Notes: generated by a model not told the origin, from the sequence alone. DNA of 64,000 nt from Alphaproteobacteria bacterium (GCA_017308135.1 JAFKFM010000010.1:358296-422295), one strand, 5' to 3'; counted from the stretch's first letter, positions 19,978-28,606 are shown. Program-made: numbers and translations.

Positions 19978-20792
19978 CCGCGCGCTCCCACGTCGCCGGC
20001 GAGCCGTTCGATACCGAGCGTGCGGTCAAGCACGAAAAGCAACGCCAATGTCGCGGCGAGAAAGACGGTCGATACCGCCGCGATGGTCAAATTCAAATTC
20101 GCGCGCATCTCGGCGACGAGCGCGATCGGCAGCGTTTGCGTGAACGCATCCGACAGGAACAGGCTGACCGCGACTTCGTCGAAGGACAGCACGAAGGCGA
20201 TGGCCCCGCCCGCGACGATGCCGCTGCGCGCGGCCGGTACGGCGACGTCCCAGAGCGCGCGGGGTTCCGATGCGCCCAGCGACATCGCGGCTTCGATATG
20301 GCTGCGTTTGAGCGCCACGAGGCTGGCGGAAACCGCGCGGATAGTGAACGGAATGGTGATGATCGTATGGCCCATCACCAGCCGCACGAAGGGATCGTAG
20401 ATGCCGATGAAGGCGGTGAAGACGAGCAGCGAGAAACCGATCACCACCGTCGGTACGAATTTGGGCGACAGGAAGACGGCTTCGATGGCGTCGCGGCCGG
20501 GCAAGCGCGGATCGGCCAAGGCCAGCGCCGTCGCCGTACCGATGGCGGTGGAGATGGCGCCTGCGATGATCGCGATATGCACGCTCATCCAGAACCCGTC
20601 CAGATAGGACGGATTGTCGAGGAACGAGCGATACCAGCGCAGCGAAAAATCCTTGGGCGGGAAGGGGCCCAGGAAGCTGCGATTGTCGAACGACAACAGG
20701 CATGCGACCAGCAGCGGGGCGAGCAGGAACGCGACCGTCGCGACGACGATTGCAAGCGTGACGATACGCAAAGGCAGGTCGAGCGGTTTCAT
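19974..20792 (-). CDS. Spermidine/putrescine-type ABC transporter permease (PotC-like)
   Basis: 272-residue inner-membrane protein starting at the ATG at 20792 in the overlap with the other permease gene. Six predicted helices, with FSLRWYRSFLDNPSYLDGFWMSV after the first helix (typical of PotC) and the EAA loop HIEAAMSLGASEPRALWDVAVP. Works with the PotB-like protein. Confidence 0.9.
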   Translation of the reverse strand: MKPLDLPLRIVTLAIVVATVAFLLAPLLVACLLSFDNRSFLGPFPPKDFSLRWYRSFLDNPSYLDGFWMSVHIAIIAGAISTAIGTATALALADPRLPGRDAIEAVFLSPKFVPTVVIGFSLLVFTAFIGIYDPFVRLVMGHTIITIPFTIRAVSASLVALKRSHIEAAMSLGASEPRALWDVAVPAARSGIVAGGAIAFVLSFDEVAVSLFLSDAFTQTLPIALVAEMRANLNLTIAAVSTVFLAATLALLFVLDRTLGIERLAGDVGARG

Positions 20793-21649
20793 CGCGTCGG
20801 GACCGCGCCGGGCAGAAATTTCTTCGCGATGGTCGCAAGGCCGTAGACGACCGCGAAGCTGGCGATCAGCATGAACACGCCGATCGCCGCACCTGCTTGG
20901 TAATTCCCGATATCGGTGAAGCGCGTGTACATCAAGTTCGTGGTGAACACGACCACGCCGCGTCCGAGCAGCAAGGGTGCCACGAAATTGCTGATGCACA
21001 TGGCGAGCGACACGAGATAGGCCGACACCATCGCGGGTGCCGCGAGCGGCAGCACGACCGTCAGAATCGCCTCGCTACGTGTCGCCCCCAGTGAGGCGGC
21101 GGCCTCCTCCAGGCGCGGCGACAGCGCGCGGAAAGCGCCGACCAGCATCAGCGCCACGATCGGAATGGTGAAATGCATCAGGCCGATGGCGACCAGAACT
21201 TCGGCATAGCGCGGGCTACGCGGGGCCAGGCCGCTGACGAACGCGCCGATGAAGGCGAGCGGCCCGTGCGTGCCCCAGGTCATCTCGATCGCGTAAAGCC
21301 GCGCGATCAGACTCATGACCAACAGCCCGACGAGCAGCGTCAGCAGACCTTTGCGCACGATCGCACGACGGCTGCGCACCGCGACATAAGCCAAGGGTGC
21401 GCCCATGGCGACCGAGAACGCGGACACGATCAGTCCGATGCGGAAAGTTTCGTAGGCGTAGTTGAAATAGGCGGGCTTCGCGAGTTCGATGTAGTTCGCG
21501 AACGTGTACCCGTCGCCCGCCCGGATGCTGCCGGGAATATACGGGCGCAAGGAATCGATCGTCAGTACCGCGACGGGTCCCCCCATCAGGAGGACCAGCG
21601 CCGCGGCACCGGGAACGATCAGCCAAACCGCGATCGGAAGACGCATCAT
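20789..21649 (-). CDS. Spermidine/putrescine-type ABC transporter permease (PotB-like)
   Basis: 286-residue permease starting at the ATG at 21649 overlapping the binding-protein stop (ATGA). One N-terminal helix, an external loop with DGYTFANYIELAKPAYFNYAYETFRIG, then five helices and the EAA loop LEEAAASLGATRSEAILTVVLP. The longer frame opening upstream is a shadow of the binding-protein gene. Confidence 0.9.
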   Translation of the reverse strand: MMRLPIAVWLIVPGAAALVLLMGGPVAVLTIDSLRPYIPGSIRAGDGYTFANYIELAKPAYFNYAYETFRIGLIVSAFSVAMGAPLAYVAVRSRRAIVRKGLLTLLVGLLVMSLIARLYAIEMTWGTHGPLAFIGAFVSGLAPRSPRYAEVLVAIGLMHFTIPIVALMLVGAFRALSPRLEEAAASLGATRSEAILTVVLPLAAPAMVSAYLVSLAMCISNFVAPLLLGRGVVVFTTNLMYTRFTDIGNYQAGAAIGVFMLIASFAVVYGLATIAKKFLPGAVPTR

Positions 21650-22737
21650 CCTTGGCGGACGAGCGGCGTGATCTCGGTTTCCCAACGGCGCGTCCATGCG
21701 TCGACCTGGGTGGACATGTAGCTGTAGTCGGGGATGTAGGCGTATTTCGCCAATTCGTCGGGCTTGTAGAAGATATCCTTGATCGCGTCGGCGGGCTTGG
21801 CGTTGACGTTGGTCGGGCCCGAGCCGAGCGGCATGTTGTAGCGCGTGTTGATTTCGGCGGTCGCGAAATGGTTGGCGAAGCGCTTGGCCGCGGCGATCTT
21901 CGCCGGGTTGTCGCCCTTCATCACGACATAGCCTTCGTTGAACAGGAAGCCCTTGTTGTCGTTGAGGCGCGTGAGCAGGCGTGTGGGGAAACGCTCGCTG
22001 ACCGCCTGCCAGCCGCCGGTGTTCCAGAAGGCGACCGACAGATCGCCCTGGCTCATCGCGTTGATCATTTCGCTGTTGTTGGCGACGACGCGGCCGATAT
22101 TGCCGCGCTGGGCGAGTTCCTTCAGGAACTGCCAGCCGGGTTCGATGTTGCGTTCGTTGCCGCCGCGTTGGATGGCCAAGCTGACCATCAACAGACCCGA
22201 CAGGTTGACGGGAACGGGCACGCACAGCTTGCCCTTGAAGCGCGGCTCGAGCAGCTGCTCGATATTCTCGAGCGGCTTGTCGAGCAGATCGGTGCGATAG
22301 CCCCAGAACGCGCCGGCCGTGGACAGCGGCACCGTGATCTTGCGGCCCTGCTTATCCTTCTTGAAGAAGATCTCGGGGATCTCCTTCAGCGCGGACATTT
22401 CGGTTTCGCTAACGGGTTCGAGCCAATCGGCTTCGATCATCGCGTCGAACACCGGGTCCCAGGCCGCGACAAGATTCTGCTGGATGCGCGGGAATTGCGG
22501 GCGCATGCGGCCGACGATGCCCATAGCGCCGCCGGCATGGAGTTCCCATTGCACGCGGTCGCCGGTGGCGCGCAGCCATTCCTCGCCGATCGGGCGGCAG
22601 ACTTCGATCCATTGGGCGCCCCACATGACGACGAGGATCTGTTCGCCGCGCGCCTGGCCGAAGACCGGCCCGGCGGAGGTTGCGGCCGCGGCACTCATCG
22701 CGGCGAGAAGGGAACGGCGATTCATCGAAACGGTCAT
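21646..22737 (-). CDS. Extracellular solute-binding protein of a PotD-like importer
   Basis: 363-residue periplasmic protein. The ATG at 22737 (MTVSMNRRSLLAAMS) follows GGGAG and starts a twin-arginine-like or Sec signal ending near GPVFGQA. The mature part includes ILVVMWGAQWIEVCR and VPLSTAGAFWGYRTDLLDKP, typical of SBP_bac family 1/PotD-like proteins. First gene of the operon that reads through the racemase-like gene. Context suggests a nitrogen compound as ligand. Confidence 0.85.
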   Translation of the reverse strand: MTVSMNRRSLLAAMSAAAATSAGPVFGQARGEQILVVMWGAQWIEVCRPIGEEWLRATGDRVQWELHAGGAMGIVGRMRPQFPRIQQNLVAAWDPVFDAMIEADWLEPVSETEMSALKEIPEIFFKKDKQGRKITVPLSTAGAFWGYRTDLLDKPLENIEQLLEPRFKGKLCVPVPVNLSGLLMVSLAIQRGGNERNIEPGWQFLKELAQRGNIGRVVANNSEMINAMSQGDLSVAFWNTGGWQAVSERFPTRLLTRLNDNKGFLFNEGYVVMKGDNPAKIAAAKRFANHFATAEINTRYNMPLGSGPTNVNAKPADAIKDIFYKPDELAKYAYIPDYSYMSTQVDAWTRRWETEITPLVRQG

Positions 22738-22783
22738 CGGGGTCTCCCGGTTGGGGGTCGGTCGAAAGGATGCCGCCAAGCGC

Positions 22784-22793
22784 TTTGTCGGCA
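22784..22793. promoter_or_regulatory. Candidate GntR operator, copy 1 (inverted orientation)
   Basis: TTTGTCGGCA is the exact reverse complement of TGCCGACAAA found in copy 3 near 24944. It lies between the divergent binding-protein and amidohydrolase genes, with its centre 21 bases from copy 2, about two helical turns. FCD-type GntR regulators bind short palindromes of this kind. Confidence 0.5.
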
Positions 22794-22803
22794 TGTAAAC
22801 TGC

Positions 22804-22817
22804 ATTGTCGACAAAAT
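22804..22817. promoter_or_regulatory. Candidate GntR operator, copy 2
   Basis: ATTGTCGACAAAAT contains the perfect palindrome TTGTCGACAA (22805-22814) and differs at one base from ATTGCCGACAAAAT at 24942-24955. It is 34 bases upstream of the amidohydrolase GTG start and 67 bases upstream of the divergent binding-protein start. Confidence 0.6.
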
Positions 22818-22850
22818 CCTTGCACGCGGTATGCCAAGCGGAGAGACGCC

Positions 22851-24182
22851 GTGAAACCCGACCTGATCCTGACCGATGCCACAATTGTAAGCCCGGGGGC
22901 GGCCCCCATCGCGCGCGGCTGGCTGGCGTTAAACGGCGAGAAAATCCTCGATCTGGGGCCGATGGCGACGCTGCCGGCGTATGACGGGCGTATCGAAAGC
23001 CTGGCGGGCCGCGTGCTGACCCCGGGCTTCGTCAACATCCATACGCACGCGATCCTCAGCCTGATGCGCGGCATTGCCATCGATATGGGCTTCGCGCCCG
23101 CCTATACGCGCGGCGTGCCGCATGGGCACGAAATCGGGCCCGAGGAATCCGTCGCCTTGGCGCGTCTGGGCGCGTTGGAGGCGCTGCTCGCCGGCTCGAC
23201 CGCGATGGTCGACAGCTACGTGCATGGCGAATTGACGCTGCCGGCGATGTGCGATCTGGGCATGCGCGTCTGGGCGTGCGGACGATTGCACGACGTCGAT
23301 TTCTCGCGCGTCCATCTGTCCGATTGGGAACATAAGGACGAGATCGGCAAGCTGCGACTTGGCGAGATCGAGAAGCTGACCCGCGATTTCAACGGCGCGT
23401 TTGGCGGGCGCGCCCGCACCATCGCGATTCCGCATGCGCCCGATACCTGCTCGGCCGATCTATTGCGCCGGGCGGGCGAATTCGCGCGCGCCAACGGCTT
23501 GAAGGTGTCGACGCATCTGTCGCAGTCGAAGCTCGAAAACGCGCAGATCCAGAAGCGCGACGGCTGCACGCCCACGCAATTGCTGGAACGCGTGGGCTTG
23601 CTCAACGAAGATCTGATCGCCGCGCACTGCATTCATATGACCGAAGACGACGTGAAGCGCTTCGGTGCGGCGGGGGCGACGGTTGCCCATGTGCCCAAGG
23701 GCAACGCGACGGGCGGTGCTGTTGCGCACACGCCGAATCTACGCGCGGCCGGCGCCAATATCGCGCTCGGCACCGACAATTTGACGCAGGATATGGCCGA
23801 GCAAATGCGCTGGGGCTTGGCCAATGCGCGCGTGCATTTGGGCCGTGTCGCCGAGGATTGGCAGCCCGAAGATGCCTTCGAAATGGCCACCAGCAACGGC
23901 GCCAAGGCGCTGGGTGTGGATGCGTGGCTCGGCCGTTTGGCGCCAGGCTATGCCGCCGATATCGTCGCGTGGGATTTCCGCCGCGCGCATTTGACGCCGC
24001 TGCTTGACCCGCTGGGCACGCTGGTCCACGACGCCAATGGGCGCGACGTGCAGCATGTCTGGGTCGCCGGTCGCCAAGTGGTGCGCGATGGCGAAGCGTT
24101 GTTCGCCGATACGAACGCCGTTCGTGTGGACGCGCAGAAAGCCGCCGAAGGTTTGTGGGCGCGGGCGGCCGAAGATGCGTGA
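22851..24182 (+). CDS. Amidohydrolase-superfamily deaminase/chlorohydrolase-like enzyme (AtzA/TrzN/SsnA group)
   Basis: 443-residue metal-dependent hydrolase. The GTG at 22851 with GGAGAG upstream starts at KPDLILTDATIVSPG, where family members normally begin. Metal ligands visible: His64 and His66 (NIHTHA), a later His in STHLSQS, His in AHCIHM and Asp in GTDNL, the set used by mononuclear aminohydrolases. C-terminal GADIVAWD-like segment closes the composite beta-sandwich. Probably removes an amino or other leaving group from a heterocycle; its neighbour is a cyclic-amide hydrolase. Guanine or cytosine-type deamination is an alternative. Confidence 0.82.
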   Translation: MKPDLILTDATIVSPGAAPIARGWLALNGEKILDLGPMATLPAYDGRIESLAGRVLTPGFVNIHTHAILSLMRGIAIDMGFAPAYTRGVPHGHEIGPEESVALARLGALEALLAGSTAMVDSYVHGELTLPAMCDLGMRVWACGRLHDVDFSRVHLSDWEHKDEIGKLRLGEIEKLTRDFNGAFGGRARTIAIPHAPDTCSADLLRRAGEFARANGLKVSTHLSQSKLENAQIQKRDGCTPTQLLERVGLLNEDLIAAHCIHMTEDDVKRFGAAGATVAHVPKGNATGGAVAHTPNLRAAGANIALGTDNLTQDMAEQMRWGLANARVHLGRVAEDWQPEDAFEMATSNGAKALGVDAWLGRLAPGYAADIVAWDFRRAHLTPLLDPLGTLVHDANGRDVQHVWVAGRQVVRDGEALFADTNAVRVDAQKAAEGLWARAAEDA

Positions 24183-24183
24183 T

Positions 24184-24885
24184 CTACGCGGGCAGCAGCG
24201 CCGCGCGCAGATCGGCCGTCTGCGCCGATGCCGCTACGCGCAGGCGTGCGCGGTTGTCCATCATGTGCTTGGACGCCAGGCGTTGCGCCAGCGCGCCGTC
24301 GCCCTTGGCGAGCGCGTCGACCATCGCGACGTGATCGTCGATTGCGCAGATCTGGGTTGGCGGCGGGAACAGCGCGGTCATGAAGCTGGTGCGCGCGACC
24401 AAGCGTTCCAGCGTTTCGGTGACGACCGGATTGCCGTGCAGCGTGGCGAGCAGGGTGTGGAAATCGCCCATCAAGCGCAGATGTTCGCGCCGCTCGCCGC
24501 TGTCGTTGGTGCGCCGCTGCGCGCCGATATGTTCGCGCAGCTTGCGGATATCGGCGGCGGTGATGTGCTGGGCGAGATCGGCGGCCATCGCCCCTTCGAT
24601 CAACGCGCGCGCGGCATAGGTTTGGGTGACTTCGTCTTCGGTGGGCGAGGCGACGCGCGCCCCGCGATTGGGCTGCAGCACCGCGACGCCACGCTCGGCC
24701 AGCGCCTTCAACGCCTCGCGCACCGCCGCCCGGCTCGCACCGAATATCCCGGCGATTTCCTCCTCGCGCAGGCGCGTGCCGGCGGTCAAACGCCCATGGG
24801 CGATCGCCTCCAAAACCGCGTCGACGATCTTGGCGGAGACGAGGGCGGCTTGCAGCGGGCGCGGGGCGAGCGTGTCGGCAGGCAT
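24184..24885 (-). CDS. GntR-family transcriptional regulator, FCD subfamily
   Basis: 233 residues. Winged helix at about residues 15-85 (EEEIAGIFGASRAAVREALKALAERG), FCD domain with ARALIEGAMAADLA and GDFHTLLATLHGN. Divergent from the AtzD-like gene and convergent with the amidohydrolase gene, with one candidate operator in its own promoter region and two in the promoter region of the transporter/amidohydrolase pair. It is the likely local repressor of the whole heterocycle island. Confidence 0.9.
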   Translation of the reverse strand: MPADTLAPRPLQAALVSAKIVDAVLEAIAHGRLTAGTRLREEEIAGIFGASRAAVREALKALAERGVAVLQPNRGARVASPTEDEVTQTYAARALIEGAMAADLAQHITAADIRKLREHIGAQRRTNDSGERREHLRLMGDFHTLLATLHGNPVVTETLERLVARTSFMTALFPPPTQICAIDDHVAMVDALAKGDGALAQRLASKHMMDNRARLRVAASAQTADLRAALLPA

Positions 24886-24941
24886 GTCCGCCCTTTAGCA
24901 CATTCCCGGCAATTTGCCCTAATGGTCAATCATTGGGCTTT

Positions 24942-24955
24942 ATTGCCGACAAAAT
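24942..24955. promoter_or_regulatory. Candidate GntR operator, copy 3
   Basis: ATTGCCGACAAAAT lies between the GntR gene and the divergent AtzD-like gene (98-base gap) and matches the motif at 22804-22817 with a single mismatch. A TGAC/GTCA inverted repeat (24955-24968) follows immediately. This places the same element in both divergent promoters of the island. Confidence 0.6.
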
Positions 24956-24983
24956 GACTAATTCGTCAGCAAAGTAGGAATCG

Positions 24984-26006
24984 ATGAAGACGACAGCGAT
25001 ACGCCCGATCCGCCTGCCCATGCGTGCCCCCGACGACCTCGCGGGCTTTGCCCAAATTCTGGATGGCGGAACGATCAACGCCGCCGACATTGTCGGGCTG
25101 TGGTGCAAGACGCGCGGCAACGGTCTGCGCAACGATTTCACCAAACCGTGGATCGACCTATTGCTGCGCACGATGCTCGCCAAGCGTTTGGGCGTGGACG
25201 AAGCCGCGGTCGCCGAGCAAGTGCCGATCCTGGTGTCGGGCGGATCGGAAGGGCCGGTCTCGCCCCATCTCGTGATCTGGACGAAGGGGCAAGCGACAGG
25301 CGAACGCGGCTTGCTTGCGGGCGTGTCGCGGATCGAGGTCGCGCCCGCCGATCACGGCACGGCCAAGCATCGCGACGCGACCGCGCGTCAGTTGGCCGAT
25401 CTGATGGCGGCGTCGAATTGGCGCGCCGACGATATCGGGCTGGTAATCGTGCGCGCACCCTCGAATTTCGAAGACCCGGCCGCCGATCCCGCCGTGCGCA
25501 AGCAAGCGGCCCTTGGCGTGGCGCAAGTGGTGGACGGCAAGGATGCGAATTTCGCCAGCCGCGCTTTCGTCGTGGCGCGGCATGACGGGCCGGGTCAGCA
25601 GATTTTCGTGCTGGCGAACGGGGCGGGCGGCGATCCCGCCTATGCCGTATCCCACGCCGTGCTCGCCGATCCGTTCGACTCACCGTCGGTCGCGGGTGCG
25701 CTGGCGAAATTCGGATTCGCCGCTGCGCCGCAATTGCCGCCGGATCAGTCGAAGCGTTTGATCGCCGCGATCTCCAAGGGCGACGCGCCGGCGAACGGCA
25801 CGATAAGGGGCATGCCGCATGCGATGAATCTCGACAACGATATCGCCATGCATCGCCATGCGCGCGCCGCCTATGGCGCGATGATCGGTTCGACGATCGG
25901 CCACGGTGCCGTGCTGGTCTCGGGCGGGGCGGAAGCCCAGGGCCCGGACGATGGCGGCTTCGCGTCGTTCGTCGCCCAAGTGAAAGCGGAAGGAAGCGAA
26001 GCATGA
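24984..26006 (+). CDS. Ring-opening amidohydrolase of the cyanuric acid hydrolase/barbiturase (AtzD/TrzD) family
   Basis: 340-residue enzyme of the three-domain Toblerone fold that hydrolyses cyclic imides. Domain 1: Lys42 in CKTRGNGLRNDFT and Ser85 in LVSGGSEGPVSPH. Domain 3: SKGDAPANGTIRGMPHAMNLDNDIAMHRHARA and VSGGAEAQGPDDGG. In AtzD the middle domain has a catalytic Lys in a VQxKCPLLT-like motif; here the matching stretch reads LVIVRAPSNF with Arg157, and the partner Ser motif is not evident. Family membership is clear, but substrate and even activity may differ. ATGA overlap with the oxygenase gene. Confidence 0.85.
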   Translation: MKTTAIRPIRLPMRAPDDLAGFAQILDGGTINAADIVGLWCKTRGNGLRNDFTKPWIDLLLRTMLAKRLGVDEAAVAEQVPILVSGGSEGPVSPHLVIWTKGQATGERGLLAGVSRIEVAPADHGTAKHRDATARQLADLMAASNWRADDIGLVIVRAPSNFEDPAADPAVRKQAALGVAQVVDGKDANFASRAFVVARHDGPGQQIFVLANGAGGDPAYAVSHAVLADPFDSPSVAGALAKFGFAAAPQLPPDQSKRLIAAISKGDAPANGTIRGMPHAMNLDNDIAMHRHARAAYGAMIGSTIGHGAVLVSGGAEAQGPDDGGFASFVAQVKAEGSEA

Positions 26007-26986
26007 GCGCCGTCCCCGTCGTCGATATCGCGCCGATCCGCTCGGGCGATGCCGCCGCGATCGCAACGTTGGGCCGCACGATCGACGAGGCCTGCCGCAA
26101 GATCGGCTTTCTGGTGATCCGCGGCCATGGCGTGCCCGCCGATCTGATCGCCGAAGTGCGCCGATTGTCGTGGGAGTTCTTCGCGCTGCCCGAGGCCGAG
26201 AAGGAAAAGCTGCGCCCGCCCAAAGGCACGATGCTGCGCGGCTACACCCCGCCGGAGACCAACACGCTGGCGCGCTCGCGCGGCGTGGAAACGCCGCCCG
26301 ATTTCCGCACGCTGCTCAGCTTCGGCCGCCCCGAAGTCACGGGCATCGAATACGCGCAATACGAAAACGCGGCGCCGTTCTACAAGCCGAACATTTGGCC
26401 CGCGAAGCCCGAGGGATTGAAGCTCGTCTTCACCGCCTATTTCCGCGAGATGGAGCGGTTATCGGGCGAGATCATGCGCTGCTTCGCCGCCGCGTTGAAC
26501 CTGCCGATCGGTTTCTTCAACGACAAGATCGACAACCACTTCGCCGCGTTTCACGCGCTGCATTATCCCGCGTTGGACAAGCCGCCGGTCGAAGGGCAAT
26601 TGCGCGCCGGCGCGCATTCGGATTTCGGCAGCTTGACCGTATTGCTGCCGCCCGAGGAGGGCGGCATGGGTTTGGAAGTGCAAACGCCCGACGGCGAATT
26701 CGTGCCCGTCGATCCGCCCGCCGACGCTTACGTCATCAATATCGGCGATCTGATGCAGCAATGGACGAACGATCGCTGGGTCAGCACCGTCCATCGCGTG
26801 CAGAACCCGCAAGGCGAGGCGGCGAAGCGCGCGCGCCTGTCGCTCGGCTATTTCTGCCATCCGAATTTCGACGCGCCCGTCGCGGCGTTGCCCGGTACGG
26901 TGCCGCCGGGTGAAAGCCCGCGTCATGCGCCGATCCTCGCGGGCGAATACATGCACAAACGGATCAGTGCGGTGCGGCGCGGTTGA
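26003..26986 (+). CDS. Isopenicillin-N-synthase-family 2-oxoglutarate/Fe(II) oxygenase
   Basis: 327 residues with DIOX_N at about 4-115 and the 2OG-FeII_Oxy domain at about 180-285. The iron triad is visible: His205 and Asp207 in AHSDFGS and His264 in STVHRV, plus Arg278-x-Ser280 for 2-oxoglutarate. Translationally coupled to the ring-opening hydrolase. Related enzymes hydroxylate pyrimidines (thymine-7-hydroxylase) and other small molecules, so oxidation of a heterocycle before ring opening is a reasonable inference. Ends 5 bases before the convergent SGNH gene. Confidence 0.88.
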   Translation: MSAVPVVDIAPIRSGDAAAIATLGRTIDEACRKIGFLVIRGHGVPADLIAEVRRLSWEFFALPEAEKEKLRPPKGTMLRGYTPPETNTLARSRGVETPPDFRTLLSFGRPEVTGIEYAQYENAAPFYKPNIWPAKPEGLKLVFTAYFREMERLSGEIMRCFAAALNLPIGFFNDKIDNHFAAFHALHYPALDKPPVEGQLRAGAHSDFGSLTVLLPPEEGGMGLEVQTPDGEFVPVDPPADAYVINIGDLMQQWTNDRWVSTVHRVQNPQGEAAKRARLSLGYFCHPNFDAPVAALPGTVPPGESPRHAPILAGEYMHKRISAVRRG

Positions 26987-26991
26987 ACGCC

Positions 26992-27648
26992 TCAACGCCA
27001 AAGTTCGTCGGTCGCTTCCAGCTTCTCGCGCCACACATTATAGCCGGTGGCGTTGAGATGGATCTGATCGTCGGCGTAGTAGCGCCCGATGGGCCGTCCG
27101 TTGGGGCCGATCAAGCACGAGGTCAAATCGATGTAATGCCGGTTATTCGCGCGCGCGGCGTCCTCGCGCAGCGCTTCGTTCAGCCGGTCGAATTCCTCGC
27201 CATACAGCCAGCGCTTCGGGCTGTGCTTGATCGACACGTAGTAGAGCGGCACGGCACCGTAGCATTCCTCGATCCGCTTCACGAGTTGCATCATGCCGAT
27301 CATGATCTGCGCCGCCGTCAGTCCGTCATTCGCGACGTCGTTCTCGCCGAAATACAGCACGATCTTGGCGGGATCGATGCCGTCGAACAGGCGGTCGAAA
27401 TAGCGAAGCGCGCTTTCGACCGTGCCGCCGCCGAAGCCGAGATTGAGCACGTCGAGACGGCCGAGATCCTCCGTCATCCGCATCCAATAGCGGAAGGACG
27501 ACGAGCCGAAGAACACGATCGGACGACCTTGGAAGCGGCGCCGGCGCGCCTGCTTGATGACGGCGAGGACGTCGTCGTCCCAATGCTGGGTGGTCCAATC
27601 CGAGCGTTCGACGTCGAGCGGATATTGGACGATCTTGTCATAGTTCAT
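26992..27648 (-). CDS. SGNH/GDSL-type hydrolase
   Basis: 218-residue cytoplasmic hydrolase; start at the ATG at 27648, which overlaps the ATPase gene by 11 bases. Block I is VFFGSSSFRYW with the nucleophile Ser, block III is YFGENDVAND (Gly/Asn oxyanion residues), and block V is DDQIHLNATGY with the catalytic Asp and His. No signal peptide. Being the last gene of a dipeptide-type importer operon, it may deacylate the imported compound. Esterase substrate unknown. Confidence 0.85.
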   Translation of the reverse strand: MNYDKIVQYPLDVERSDWTTQHWDDDVLAVIKQARRRRFQGRPIVFFGSSSFRYWMRMTEDLGRLDVLNLGFGGGTVESALRYFDRLFDGIDPAKIVLYFGENDVANDGLTAAQIMIGMMQLVKRIEECYGAVPLYYVSIKHSPKRWLYGEEFDRLNEALREDAARANNRHYIDLTSCLIGPNGRPIGRYYADDQIHLNATGYNVWREKLEATDELWR

Positions 27649-28606
27649 CGGTCGAGATCTCTTCGCTGCGGAGACAGGCGACGGAACGCGCCGGCGAGAC
27701 GGCGCGAAGTTCGGGCACGGCGGCACGGCAGGCATCGATCGCGTGCGGGCAGCGCGCGACGAAGGCGCAGCCCGGCGGCAGATCGATGGGGCTCGGCGGA
27801 TCGCCGGTCAACGGCGTGCGTGTGCGGCGTTGTTCGGGATCGGGGACCGGCACGGCGTCGAGCAGCCCGCGCGTATAAGGATGGCGGGGGCTGCGCAGCA
27901 CGTCCGCTGTCGGCCCGATTTCGACGATGCGGCCCAGATACATGACCGCGATCCGCGTGCTGATATGCGCGACGACGCCGATATCGTGCGAGATGAAGAC
28001 GAGCGCCAGATCGCCCGATGCGATCAGATCCGACAAAAGATTGATGACCTGCGCGCGCACCGAAACGTCGAGCGCGGAGACGGGCTCGTCCGCCACCAGC
28101 AGACGCGGATTGCCCGCGAGTGCCCGCGCGATCGCCACGCGCTGCTTTTGTCCGCCGGAAAGCTCGTGCGGATAGCGCTCGGCGAACTCGGGCCGCAATC
28201 CCACGCGCTTTAGCAGATCGCGGACCCGTTCCGCGCGATCCGTTCGCGTGCCGATGGCGAAATTCTCCAGCGGTTCGCGCAACGACTGGCCGATCGTCCA
28301 GCGCGGATTGAGCGACGTGCCGGGATCCTGGAAGATCATCTGGAAGCCCGCACGGCTCTTGCGCAAGGCCGTGCCGGACAGCGCCGACAGGTCGTTGCCG
28401 TTCATCCGTACGGCGCCCCGTGTGGGGCGGTCCAGCGCCACCAAGATGCGGCCCAGCGTCGATTTCCCGCAGCCGCTTTCGCCGACGACCGCGAGGACTT
28501 CGCCCGCGTTCAGCGATAGCGAGACGCCGTTGACCGCGTGAACGGTCGAAGCACCCGCCGGGAAATGGCGGACGATGTTTTCGGCTTCGAGGATGGCGGC
28601 GGTCAT
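27638..28606 (-). CDS. Dipeptide-type ABC transporter ATPase (DppF-like)
   Basis: 322 residues from the ATG at 28606. Walker A GESGCGKST, signature LSGGQKQRVAIARAL, Walker B LLVADEPVSALDVSVRAQV, and the C-terminal oligo_HPY part with LPPGCAFVARCPHAIDACR. Overlaps the DppD-like gene by ATGA. Confidence 0.9.
   Translation of the reverse strand: MTAAILEAENIVRHFPAGASTVHAVNGVSLSLNAGEVLAVVGESGCGKSTLGRILVALDRPTRGAVRMNGNDLSALSGTALRKSRAGFQMIFQDPGTSLNPRWTIGQSLREPLENFAIGTRTDRAERVRDLLKRVGLRPEFAERYPHELSGGQKQRVAIARALAGNPRLLVADEPVSALDVSVRAQVINLLSDLIASGDLALVFISHDIGVVAHISTRIAVMYLGRIVEIGPTADVLRSPRHPYTRGLLDAVPVPDPEQRRTRTPLTGDPPSPIDLPPGCAFVARCPHAIDACRAAVPELRAVSPARSVACLRSEEISTDEL

Noticed and set aside
18430..20400. 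656-codon open frame on the plus strand opposite the racemase, ATPase and permease genes
   Set aside because: It is the antisense shadow of well-supported genes on the minus strand; the translation is Arg/His/Gln-rich with no recognisable motif, as expected for GC-rich antisense frames.
24984..26006. Naming the ring-opening hydrolase atzD or bar
   Set aside because: Family membership is clear, but the middle-domain Lys/Ser motif is not conserved, so a specific cyanurate or barbiturate function cannot be claimed.
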